NCBI RefSeq assembly: GCF_002362255.1
Contig: NZ_LPVV01000040.1
Coordinates: 248,001-312,000 of the forward strand
Direction: 5' to 3'
Length of the DNA stretch: 64,000 bases
From: Microbacterium sp. SZ1
Lineage (GTDB): Bacteria > Actinomycetota > Actinomycetes > Actinomycetales > Microbacteriaceae
Under the pieces are notes generated by a model. The model searched no databases. It was not told the DNA's origin and worked only from the letters and a program-made list of their open reading frames with translations. The position numbers and the translations under genes are program-made. This document shows, piece by piece, positions 24,336-31,135 of this stretch. Within the stretch, counting starts at the first letter, position 1, and each line of letters begins with the position of its first letter.

Positions 24336-25868
24336 ATGTCGGACTCCCCGGCGGCATCCTCGGCGCCGCGCCCGCTCGTGCCCCTCTGGGCCGCCGTCCT
24401 CAGCGCGGTCGCGGCGGCGGTCTTCATGGATCTGTCGTACCCGGAGGCCGCCGTCTGGATCCTCGCGTTTCCTGCCGTTGCCCTGCTGCTGCTCGCTCTG
24501 GTCGGTCGCCGGGTGGGCGGAGCCCTCCTGGTCGGCGCCGTCTACGGAGTGGTCTTCTTCGCTCTGCTCGTGTCATGGACGTCGCGTTATCTCGGACCCG
24601 TGCCGTGGGCGGCGCTCAGCGTCGTCGAGGGCGGCCTGACCGCGCTCGCACTCATCCCGATTGCACTGGCCTATCGATGGCTTCCTCGTGCCTTCCCGAG
24701 GCCCGCTGCGCGCATTCTGCTGCTCCCGGCGGTGGTCGCCGCGCTCTGGGTCGGGCGGGAGCTCTTCGTCGGATCCTGGCCCTATGGCGGCTTTCCGTGG
24801 GCGCGGCTCGGGATGACGCAGGCGCAGAGCCCGCTCGCCCCCGTGACGTCGTGGCTGGGCGTCAGCGGTCTGAGCTTCTTGATGGTCTTCTTCGTGGCGG
24901 TGGTCATCGAGATGGTCCGTGCGCGGCGCGAGATGGTGCGCGTGACTCTCGTCGTGCCGGCGGCTCTCGTCGTCGTCCTCGCCTTCACGCCGCTGTATCC
25001 GACGACGGGCACCGGATCGATGCGCATCGCGGCGGTGCAGGGCAACGGTCCGAGCGGCTACTTCGATGAGCGAGAGCCGTTTTCGCTCGTCGACGCCCAG
25101 GCGACGGCGACCGCGCCTCTGTTCGGGGAAGACGTCGACCTCCTGGTCTGGCCGGAGGGGTCGCTGGACTACGACCCCTTCCAGACCGACGCCCTGGCCC
25201 GCCGGATGAGCTTCGTGAGTTCGCGCATCGGGGCACCGCTCCTGGCGAACGCCGCGACGGAGCGCGACGGTCGGTACTGGAACACCTCGATGCTGTGGAC
25301 CGAGGGCGGGGGAGCGGAGCAGACGCACGACAAGCGGCATCCCGTGCCCTTCGGCGAGTACGTGCCCGATCGCGCCTTCTTCAACGCCCTCGCGCCCGAC
25401 CTCATCGGACTGATTCAGCGGGAGTACACCCCGGGCACGAACAGCTCCGTGATCGACGTCGACGGCGTGCGGGTCGGACTCGCGATCTGCTTCGACGTCA
25501 TCTACGACGACGTCGTCGACCAGGGTGTGCGCGACGGCGCCGACGTGCTCGTCTTCCAGACCAACAACGCCGACTTCCGGGGGACGGACGAGAACCTGCA
25601 GCAGCTGGCCTTCGCCCGGATGCGCGCCATAGAGACCGGCCGCAGCGTGGTGAACATCTCCACGGTCGGCACCAGCCAGATCATCCGCGCGGACGGCACC
25701 ACCGTCTCGAGCCTGGACGCAGACGAGGCCGGAGCGATGCTCGAGAACGTCGAGCTTCGATCCGGCCTCACGGCGGGTGTCGTCCTGGGCCCGTGGATCC
25801 AGCAGCTTCTGCTGTGGGGCGGGCTGGGCGCGCTGATCGTCGGGTGGTGGCGCGCCCGGAGGCGCTAG
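24336..25868 (+). CDS. lnt: Apolipoprotein N-acyltransferase
   Basis: This 510-aa membrane enzyme adds the third acyl chain to the N-terminal Cys of lipoproteins. About seven N-terminal helices precede a nitrilase-like domain with the Glu-Lys-Cys triad: Glu in WPEGSLDY, Lys in HDKRHPVPFGEY and Cys in GLAICFDVIYDD. It ends in a C-terminal helix. The ATG at 24336 has AGGGG 5 nt upstream; a GTG at 24321 overlapping the helY stop is an alternative adding five residues. Together with lgt at 58804 it shows a full lipoprotein triacylation route. Its TAG stop shares the sequence CTAG with the convergent rbpA stop. Confidence 0.93.
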   Translation: MSDSPAASSAPRPLVPLWAAVLSAVAAAVFMDLSYPEAAVWILAFPAVALLLLALVGRRVGGALLVGAVYGVVFFALLVSWTSRYLGPVPWAALSVVEGGLTALALIPIALAYRWLPRAFPRPAARILLLPAVVAALWVGRELFVGSWPYGGFPWARLGMTQAQSPLAPVTSWLGVSGLSFLMVFFVAVVIEMVRARREMVRVTLVVPAALVVVLAFTPLYPTTGTGSMRIAAVQGNGPSGYFDEREPFSLVDAQATATAPLFGEDVDLLVWPEGSLDYDPFQTDALARRMSFVSSRIGAPLLANAATERDGRYWNTSMLWTEGGGAEQTHDKRHPVPFGEYVPDRAFFNALAPDLIGLIQREYTPGTNSSVIDVDGVRVGLAICFDVIYDDVVDQGVRDGADVLVFQTNNADFRGTDENLQQLAFARMRAIETGRSVVNISTVGTSQIIRADGTTVSSLDADEAGAMLENVELRSGLTAGVVLGPWIQQLLLWGGLGALIVGWWRARRR

Positions 25869-26248
25869 GCGCCGATCTTCTCGCGGGTGGGGTCTTCGCC
25901 GGCTCCGCGACGGGCGCGGATGAAGGCGAGGCGCTCTTCGAGCAGTTCCTCGAGCTCGGCGCGGGTGCGGCGCTCCATCAGCATGTCCCAGTGGGTGCGG
26001 GCGGCCTTCTCGTCGGCCGTGTCGAGCGTGACGGCCTGACCGTTGACGTTCAGGCGGGCCTCGGCGCCGCAGGCACGGCACTCCCAGGTCTGCGGAGCTT
26101 CTGCATCAGCTGCGAACATGAGGGTCGTGACATGTCCGCACGTGTCACAGGTGTAGGTGGTCTCGCGGCGCTCCATGAAGACGACGCCCTCTTCGCTCTG
26201 TAGGCTCTGGGCGCCGAGTCGGATGCCGCGCAGGCTGCGATCTGCCAT
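25865..26248 (-). CDS. rbpA: RNA polymerase-binding protein RbpA
   Basis: This 127-aa actinobacterial transcription factor stabilises open complexes and binds the sigma factor. It starts MADRSLRGIRLGAQSL, followed by the core domain with paired Cys (TYTCDTCGH and WECRACGAEA) that holds zinc in some members. A basic linker and the sigma-interaction domain RTHWDMLMERRTRAELEELL complete it. The ATG at 26248 is preceded by GAGAGGA with about 6-nt spacing. The presence of RbpA is strong evidence that the organism is an actinobacterium. Confidence 0.95.
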   Translation of the reverse strand: MADRSLRGIRLGAQSLQSEEGVVFMERRETTYTCDTCGHVTTLMFAADAEAPQTWECRACGAEARLNVNGQAVTLDTADEKAARTHWDMLMERRTRAELEELLEERLAFIRARRGAGEDPTREKIGA

Positions 26249-26371
26249 TGTGTGGTCCTCTCGTCTCTGCCAGGTATAACGTTCCGAGCTGTGCGCTTCA
26301 TCCACGCGAACGCTTTCCCCGAGCGATTCACAGCGGAATCCCAGCGCGATCGCGCGGTCGGGCGGCGGTGC

Positions 26372-27145
26372 TCAGCGGCGCAGCGCGGCGAGGGCGAGAT
26401 CCGCACGATCGGAGACGACGCCGTCGACGCCGAGTCCGACGAGCCGGACCATGTCCGCAGGCTCGTTCACGGTCCAGACGTGCACTTCGACGCCGTGTCG
26501 ATGGGCGGTCCTGAGCAGAGCGGGGGTGAGCACCCGGAGCGCACCGTGACGTTCCGGGATCTGCAGGGCGTCGATGTCGCGCAGCGCCCGGACAGCGGAG
26601 AACCTCAGTGCGGAGAGCGCTCGGAGGGCGGCGATGGTACGGCTTCCCCCCGAAGTCGCAGGCCGGAGTCCCGCCCCGGCCTGCAGCACGGACGCGATCG
26701 TCGCCCGGCGATTCCGGTCGTCGAAACTCGTCACGAGCACGCGATGCGTGTGCTCCACGAGAATCCGACCGAGGGGTTCGACAGCCTCCGCGGTCTTGAC
26801 GTCGATGTTGAATCGGGTCGACGGGAAGGCCGCGAGTGCTTCTGCGACCGTGAGCAGCCCGCCGTGGTCGGCGAACATGTTCGCGAGCTCCCTTGTGCGC
26901 ACCTCGCGGACGAGGCGGGTGTCGCCGACGAGCCGCCGCAGGGACGAGTCGTGGAAGAGCACGACATCACCATCGGCAGTGACCTGGCAGTCGGTCTCGA
27001 TGTACTCGGCCCCGGCGGCATGGGCGGCGGCGAACGCCGCCGCCGTGTTCTCCCAGACGCCCGAGTCCTCGCCCTCCGCCGTGACGAGACCGCGGTGGGC
27101 GAGGACTCGCGGATGCGCGGCCTTGTCGAAGTACGGGTGCGTCAC
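26372..27145 (-). CDS. Glycerophosphodiester phosphodiesterase
   Basis: This 257-aa GDPD TIM-barrel enzyme cleaves glycerophosphodiesters to glycerol-3-phosphate and an alcohol. Motifs present are VLAHRGLVTAEGEDSGVWEN (catalytic His, Glu after ENT), EYIETDCQVTADGDVVLFHD (metal ligands Glu/Asp and second His) and near the end VHVWTVNEPADMVRLV and GVDGVVSDRAD. There is no signal peptide, so it is the cytoplasmic UgpQ type. It overlaps the SPFH gene by 4 bp and is the last gene of the nfeD-SPFH-gdpD operon. Confidence 0.93.
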   Translation of the reverse strand: MTHPYFDKAAHPRVLAHRGLVTAEGEDSGVWENTAAAFAAAHAAGAEYIETDCQVTADGDVVLFHDSSLRRLVGDTRLVREVRTRELANMFADHGGLLTVAEALAAFPSTRFNIDVKTAEAVEPLGRILVEHTHRVLVTSFDDRNRRATIASVLQAGAGLRPATSGGSRTIAALRALSALRFSAVRALRDIDALQIPERHGALRVLTPALLRTAHRHGVEVHVWTVNEPADMVRLVGLGVDGVVSDRADLALAALRR

Positions 27146-28068
27146 GCGCCCGGCGTGCCGAGCGGCGGCTGACCGGGCTTCGGCGTGAAGGCGCTGCCGA
27201 TGCCCTTCAGTGCCTCGGTGAGCTCGCTCGGGATGATCCAGAGCTTGCTCGACTCGCTCTCGCTGATCTTCGGCAGCATCTGCAGGTACTGGTAGGCCAG
27301 CAGCTTGTCGTCCGGCTGTCCCTGATGGATGGCGCTGAAGACGTTCTGGATGGCCTCGGCCTCACCCTGCGCCCGCAGCACCGCGGCCTGCTTGTCGCCC
27401 TCCGCCCGGAGGATCTCGGCCTGACGACGGCCTTCCGCCTCGAGGATCTGCGACTGCTTGGAGCCCTCGGCGGTGAGGATCGCGGCACGACGATCACGCT
27501 CGGCGCGCATCTGCTTCTCCATCGAGTCCTGGATGGAGACGGGCGGATCGATCGCCTTGAGCTCCACGCGTCCCACGCGGATGCCCCACTTGCCGGTCGC
27601 CTCGTCGAGCACGACGCGCAGCTGACCGTTGATGTTGTCACGGCTGGTCAGCGCCTCTTCGAGGTTGAGCCCACCCACGACGTTTCGCAGCGTCGTCGTC
27701 GTCAGCTGCTCGACCGCACCGAGGTAGTTGGCGATCTCGTACGTCGCAGCGCGGGCGTCCGTCACCTGGAAGTAGACGACGGTGTCAATGGAGACGACGA
27801 GGTTGTCCTCGGTGATGACCGGCTGCGGCGGGAACGACACGACCTGCTCGCGCATGTCGATCAGCGGACGAAGACGATCGATGAACGGCACCAGGATGTT
27901 GAGGCCCGGCGTGAGCGTCTTGTGATAGCGCCCCAGTCGTTCGACGACACCGGCCGTCGCCTGGGGGATGATCCGGATGGATCGGGCCAGCGTGACCACC
28001 ACGAAGATGATGATCGCGATGACGAGGATCCAGCCGATGGCGGCCGGAATGAACGAGCTGTCGTTCAC
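27142..28068 (-). CDS. SPFH-domain (stomatin/prohibitin-like) membrane protein
   Basis: This 308-aa protein has an N-terminal membrane helix (GWILVIAIIIFVVVTLA) then the SPFH core (IRIIPQATAGVVERLGRYHKTLTPGLNILVPF). A coiled-coil repeat rich in Glu-Ala-Glu-Gly-Arg-Arg/Gln (about residues 205-255) follows, typical of QmcA/stomatin. Such proteins scaffold membrane microdomains and work with NfeD partners. The GTG at 28068 follows TAGGAG at 7 nt; that TAG is also the stop of nfeD, so translation is coupled. gdpD follows with a 4-bp overlap. Confidence 0.92.
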   Translation of the reverse strand: MNDSSFIPAAIGWILVIAIIIFVVVTLARSIRIIPQATAGVVERLGRYHKTLTPGLNILVPFIDRLRPLIDMREQVVSFPPQPVITEDNLVVSIDTVVYFQVTDARAATYEIANYLGAVEQLTTTTLRNVVGGLNLEEALTSRDNINGQLRVVLDEATGKWGIRVGRVELKAIDPPVSIQDSMEKQMRAERDRRAAILTAEGSKQSQILEAEGRRQAEILRAEGDKQAAVLRAQGEAEAIQNVFSAIHQGQPDDKLLAYQYLQMLPKISESESSKLWIIPSELTEALKGIGSAFTPKPGQPPLGTPGA

Positions 28069-28077
28069 GGGGTGCTC

Positions 28078-28551
28078 CTAGTCGTTGACGGGTCGGACGG
28101 TCGCTGTGGCGCCGTTGATGGCGGCGACGGCGATCGGCGAGCCCTGGGGGATCGGCATCGAGGTCGCCGTTCGGGCGGTCCAGGTGTCGCCGTTGCTGAG
28201 CTTGGCCTGACCGGAGATCTGAGTGATGTCCTGCAGCGCGATGCCGCGGAGTCCGACGAGCGCCTCGACGTTCGACTTGGTCGGGTCTTCGCCGCGATGG
28301 AGTCGCCGGATCAACGGTGGGCGCAGGAACAGGATGAAGAGCGCAGCCGCGCCTGCGGCGACGAGCACCTGAACCCACACGGGGACGCCGAGGAAGTCCG
28401 TGACGAGCCCGATAGCACTGCCGAAGCTCAGCATCAGGAAGGTGAAGTCGAGGGTGAGCATCTCGATCACGAGGAAGAGGGCGATGAGGACCAGCCACCC
28501 GACCCATGCCCACTGATCGACGAACTGGACGAATGTCGCGAAGTTGTCCAT
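28078..28551 (-). CDS. NfeD-family membrane protein (partner of SPFH protein)
   Basis: This 157-aa protein has three or four hydrophobic helices (residues about 14-75) followed by a soluble OB-fold NfeD1b domain (GLRGIALQDITQISGQAKLSN). Short NfeD proteins are nearly always encoded beside stomatin-like genes and are thought to anchor them. GGGAGG precedes the ATG at 28551, and a TAGGTT -10 box lies at 28572-28577, about 14 nt upstream of the ATG. It is the first gene of the three-gene operon. Confidence 0.9.
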   Translation of the reverse strand: MDNFATFVQFVDQWAWVGWLVLIALFLVIEMLTLDFTFLMLSFGSAIGLVTDFLGVPVWVQVLVAAGAAALFILFLRPPLIRRLHRGEDPTKSNVEALVGLRGIALQDITQISGQAKLSNGDTWTARTATSMPIPQGSPIAVAAINGATATVRPVND

Positions 28552-28571
28552 GCGGCCTCCCTGTTGCGGTC

Positions 28572-28577
28572 AACCTA
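28572..28577 (-). promoter_or_regulatory. -10 box TAGGTT of the nfeD-SPFH-gdpD operon
   Basis: The TAGGTT hexamer on the minus strand would start transcription near 28565 and leave a short leader that contains GGGAGG. It is assigned by consensus. Confidence 0.45.
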
Positions 28578-28620
28578 TCACGCGAGGTGTTCGCTCCAAG
28601 GGTCCCGAAGGGCGCCTTGC

Positions 28621-28626
28621 TAGTCT
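28621..28626 (+). promoter_or_regulatory. -10 box TAGTCT of the SDR gene
   Basis: TAGTCT on the plus strand predicts transcription from about 28633, giving a 40-nt leader with GAGGAG before the GTG at 28673. Confidence 0.45.
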
Positions 28627-28672
28627 GGAACGGCCGTGCGATCACGGCGTTCCACGCACTTGAGGAGTCACC

Positions 28673-29437
28673 GTGACCGACGTTCTTCCCGCAGGTTCTC
28701 TCGACGGCAAGGTCGCGCTTGTCACCGGTTCGTCCCGAGGCATCGGGGCCGACACGGTGCGGTACCTCGCCGAGGCCGGAGCCGACGTCGTCATCAACTA
28801 TCGCAACAAGGCTCCGCGCGCCGAGAAGCTCGCCACGCAGCTGCGGGAGCTCGGACGTCGCGTCCTGACCGTGGGCGCCGACCTGACCGACCCCACGTCG
28901 GTGGGGGAGATGTTCGAAGCCGTCGAGGCGGAGTTCGGGCGCCTCGACGTGCTGGTGCTGAACGCGTCGGGCGGTATGGAGTCCGGCATGGCGGAGGACT
29001 ACGCCCTCACCCTCAACCGGGACGCTCAGCTCAACGTGCTCGACGCAGCGACGCCGCTGCTCGACGACGGCGCCCGGGTCGTGTTCGTCACGAGCCACCA
29101 GGCGCACTTCATCCGCACGACGCCCACCATGCCCGAGTACGAGCCGGTGGCGCTCTCGAAGCGCGCGGGAGAGGATGCTCTGCGCGAGCGCATCCCTGGG
29201 CTCGCCGAGAAGGGCATCGGGTTCACGGTGGTGTCCGGCGACATGATCGAGGGCACCATCACCGCGACGCTCCTGGAGCGTGCGAACCCGGGCGCGATCG
29301 CCGAGCGGCGTGAGTCGGCCGGCAAGCTGTACAACGTGTCGGAGTTCGCCGCCGAGGTCGCACGCGCGGCCGTCGACCCCGTGCCCGCTGACAACACCCG
29401 CCTGGTGGGCGACGTGAGCGGCTTCGCCGCCGAGTGA
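28673..29437 (+). CDS. Short-chain dehydrogenase/reductase (SDR) family oxidoreductase
   Basis: This 254-aa SDR has the Rossmann motif VTGSSRGIGADTVRYL (TGxxxGIG), Asn-Tyr-Arg at 41-43 suggesting NADP preference, and VLNASGGMESG for the NAG motif. The catalytic region has Ser in VFVTSHQAHFI, and the classic Tyr-x3-Lys appears as YEPVALSKRAGED. The Tyr therefore stands one residue further from the Lys than the canonical YxxxK, and catalytic competence needs checking. GAGGAG precedes the GTG. A strong hairpin terminator follows. Confidence 0.85.
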   Translation: MTDVLPAGSLDGKVALVTGSSRGIGADTVRYLAEAGADVVINYRNKAPRAEKLATQLRELGRRVLTVGADLTDPTSVGEMFEAVEAEFGRLDVLVLNASGGMESGMAEDYALTLNRDAQLNVLDAATPLLDDGARVVFVTSHQAHFIRTTPTMPEYEPVALSKRAGEDALRERIPGLAEKGIGFTVVSGDMIEGTITATLLERANPGAIAERRESAGKLYNVSEFAAEVARAAVDPVPADNTRLVGDVSGFAAE

Positions 29438-29449
29438 CGCTCCTGATGT

Positions 29450-29487
29450 GAGAGAGGGCCCCGTCCGTGCGGACGCGCCCCTCTCTC
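29450..29487. terminator. Bidirectional terminator with nested stems between SDR and HdeD-like genes
   Basis: The outer stem GAGAGAGGG (29450-29458) pairs with CCCTCTCTC (29479-29487), and an inner perfect hairpin GTCCG-TG-CGGAC (29463-29474) stacks inside it. It lies between two convergent genes (stops at 29437 and 29515) and can serve both. Confidence 0.8.
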
Positions 29488-29514
29488 CTCTGCGTGGCGG
29501 CCGGAGGGCGGTCG

Positions 29515-30114
29515 TCAGCTCACCGTCTCCGACCGGAAGGCGTCGGCAGCATCCTTCGCATCCTTGCCGATCGTGATGGCGCGGACGATCTGCACGATGC
29601 CCAGGGCGACGAGCGAGATGCCGAAGACGAGCCAGAGCACCGCCGCCGCGTACAGCGGCGAGAACAGCACGACAATGCCGGCGATGATGCTCAGCAGAGC
29701 ATAGAGCAGCGTCCACACCCGGGATCCATCCTGGCCGAGCAGCGACAGCGAGACGACGCCGTCGACGATCCAGCTGATGCCGATGAAGATGACGACGACG
29801 AGGGCCAGGGTCGCCGCGGCGACGCCGAGATTGGCGAACGCGATGACGCCCGCGGCGATGTACAGCAGCCCGAGGACGATGTGGCCGACACGCGCCCACC
29901 CTCCCTTGCGGTGCGAGAAGATTCCGAGGCCGATGTAGACGAGCCCGGCGACGATCAGGTACGAGGCGAAGATGCCCGTCACGATCACCGCCGATTTGAC
30001 CGGCCACACGAGCAGCACGACGCCGGCGATGAGCGCCAGCGCGCCAGACACGGCCAGGGTGATGCGAAGGGACTTGAACAGCGATTTCGCGTCGTTCGCG
30101 AGTGTTTCAGACAT
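29515..30114 (-). CDS. HdeD/DUF308-family integral membrane protein
   Basis: This 199-aa protein has six evenly spaced hydrophobic helices (for example ALALIAGVVLLVWPVKSAVI and HIVLGLLYIAAGVIAFA), matching the DUF308/HdeD duplication. HdeD is linked to acid resistance in enterobacteria; the actinobacterial role is unknown. AAGGG lies 9 nt before the ATG at 30114. A symmetric CTGTGA-N7-TCACAG site begins 27 bp upstream and may regulate it. Confidence 0.85.
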   Translation of the reverse strand: MSETLANDAKSLFKSLRITLAVSGALALIAGVVLLVWPVKSAVIVTGIFASYLIVAGLVYIGLGIFSHRKGGWARVGHIVLGLLYIAAGVIAFANLGVAAATLALVVVIFIGISWIVDGVVSLSLLGQDGSRVWTLLYALLSIIAGIVVLFSPLYAAAVLWLVFGISLVALGIVQIVRAITIGKDAKDAADAFRSETVS

Positions 30115-30140
30115 GGTTGGGGACCCTTTCTGAGAAAATC

Positions 30141-30159
30141 CTGTGAGGGATGGTCACAG
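30141..30159. promoter_or_regulatory. CTGTGA-N7-TCACAG inverted repeat (CRP-like half-sites)
   Basis: A perfect inverted repeat with 6-bp arms lies in the gap between the HdeD-like gene and the AraC-type regulator. The half-sites equal those of CRP/GlxR operators (TGTGA/TCACA), but the spacer is 7 bp rather than 6, so the binding protein is uncertain. Confidence 0.45.
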
Positions 30160-30252
30160 AATATCGCTGCCTGCTCGCAAATGGGGGAGGAGTCGTGGCC
30201 GGCGACGCGGGAGTTCACGCGGAGGCACACGGCGGCATGGCACTATCGAGAG

Positions 30253-30693
30253 GTGACTCCCGATGAGGACGCCAGACTCCGCGAGCTCGTCGTCATGCGG
30301 AGGGTTCGTGACCGCATCGACAGGGAGTACGCGAAGCCGCTCGATGTCGAGGCCCTCGCGCGGGGCGTGCACATGTCGGCCGGTCACCTCAGTCGCAGGT
30401 TCCGTGATGCGTACGGTGAGTCACCGTACTCGTACCTCATGACGCGGCGCATCGAACGCGCCATGGCGCTGCTGCGACGCGGCGACCTCACGGTGACCGA
30501 GGTGTGCCTCGAGGTCGGGTGCTCGTCGCTCGGCACCTTCAGCACGCGCTTCACCGAGCTGGTGGGTGTCTCACCCCGGGTGTACCGTGAACGCGCCGCC
30601 AACGTCGACGGCATCCCGACCTTTCAGGTCAAGCAGGTCATCCGACCGATCAGGAATCAAGAAGCACCCCGCACCGACGCGAACCTAACCTGA
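30253..30693 (+). CDS. AraC-type helix-turn-helix transcriptional regulator (DNA-binding domain only)
   Basis: This 146-aa protein has two AraC helix-turn-helix motifs. The first is LDVEALARGVHMSAGHLSRRF and the second spans GDLTVTEVCLEVGCSSLGTFS to RFTELVGVSPRVYRERA, the AraC signature. There is no separate ligand-binding domain. The GTG at 30253 is chosen as the start closest to the conserved domain; an ATG at 30181 would add 24 residues and is possible. It is followed 4 bp later by a VOC protein and then a UvrA paralogue, a recurrent actinobacterial trio, so it probably regulates them. Confidence 0.82.
   Translation: MTPDEDARLRELVVMRRVRDRIDREYAKPLDVEALARGVHMSAGHLSRRFRDAYGESPYSYLMTRRIERAMALLRRGDLTVTEVCLEVGCSSLGTFSTRFTELVGVSPRVYRERAANVDGIPTFQVKQVIRPIRNQEAPRTDANLT
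30686..30691 (+). promoter_or_regulatory. -10 box TAACCT, leaderless promoter of the VOC gene
   Basis: TAACCT lies inside the last codons of the AraC-type gene and ends 6 nt before the ATG at 30698. The TGA stop of the regulator starts at its last base. Confidence 0.5.
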
Positions 30694-30697
30694 ACCC

Positions 30698-31108
30698 ATG
30701 AACATCAGCATCCACTACGCATTCCTCCCGCACACGGATGCCGAGGCGGCCCTCGGCTTCTATCGAGACGCCCTCGGATTCGAGGTGCGAGGCGACGTCG
30801 GGTACGACGGCCTCCGCTGGCTCACCGTCGGGCCCGAAGGGCAGCCGGGAACGTCGATCGTGCTGCACCCGCCCGCGACCGATCCCGGTCTCACCGACGA
30901 CGAACGCCGCACCATCAACGAGCTGATCGCGAAAGGCAGTTACGGCGCGCTCACGCTCGCGAGCGACGACCTCGACGGTCTGTTCGAACGGCTCGTCGAG
31001 AAGGGCGCCGATGTCGTCCAGGAGCCGATGGATCAGCCGTACGGCGTCCGCGACTGCGCCTTCCGCGACCCGGCGGGCAACCTGCTCCGTATCAACCAGG
31101 CCGGCTGA
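30698..31108 (+). CDS. VOC-family (glyoxalase/bleomycin-resistance-like) protein
   Basis: This 136-aa beta-alpha-beta-beta-beta protein starts NISIHYAFLPHTDAEAALGFY and ends YGVRDCAFRDPAGNLLRINQ, the typical second half of a glyoxalase fold with its Glu/Asp region. The fold binds metals or small molecules and includes drug-sequestering resistance proteins. Placed between an AraC-type regulator and a UvrA-like ATPase, it is plausibly part of a toxin or antibiotic-protection unit; this is inferred. Confidence 0.88.
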   Translation: MNISIHYAFLPHTDAEAALGFYRDALGFEVRGDVGYDGLRWLTVGPEGQPGTSIVLHPPATDPGLTDDERRTINELIAKGSYGALTLASDDLDGLFERLVEKGADVVQEPMDQPYGVRDCAFRDPAGNLLRINQAG

Positions 31109-31135
31109 GCCCGCCCGACCGTTCGAGGAACCCCC

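Noticed and set aside
26344..26355. Perfect 12-bp palindrome GCGCGATCGCGC upstream of rbpA
   Set aside because: GC-only palindromes around GATC are frequent in such DNA and it has no loop or T tract; no positional logic was found.
27785..30007. 740-codon minus-strand frame over SPFH, NfeD and SDR genes
   Set aside because: It crosses several real genes and a terminator in both orientations and contains no recognisable domain.
29467..30252. N-terminal extension of the AraC-type gene over the HdeD-like gene
   Set aside because: The upstream part is antisense to a membrane protein with clear helices and is acidic low-complexity; the DNA-binding protein plausibly starts at 30253 or 30181.
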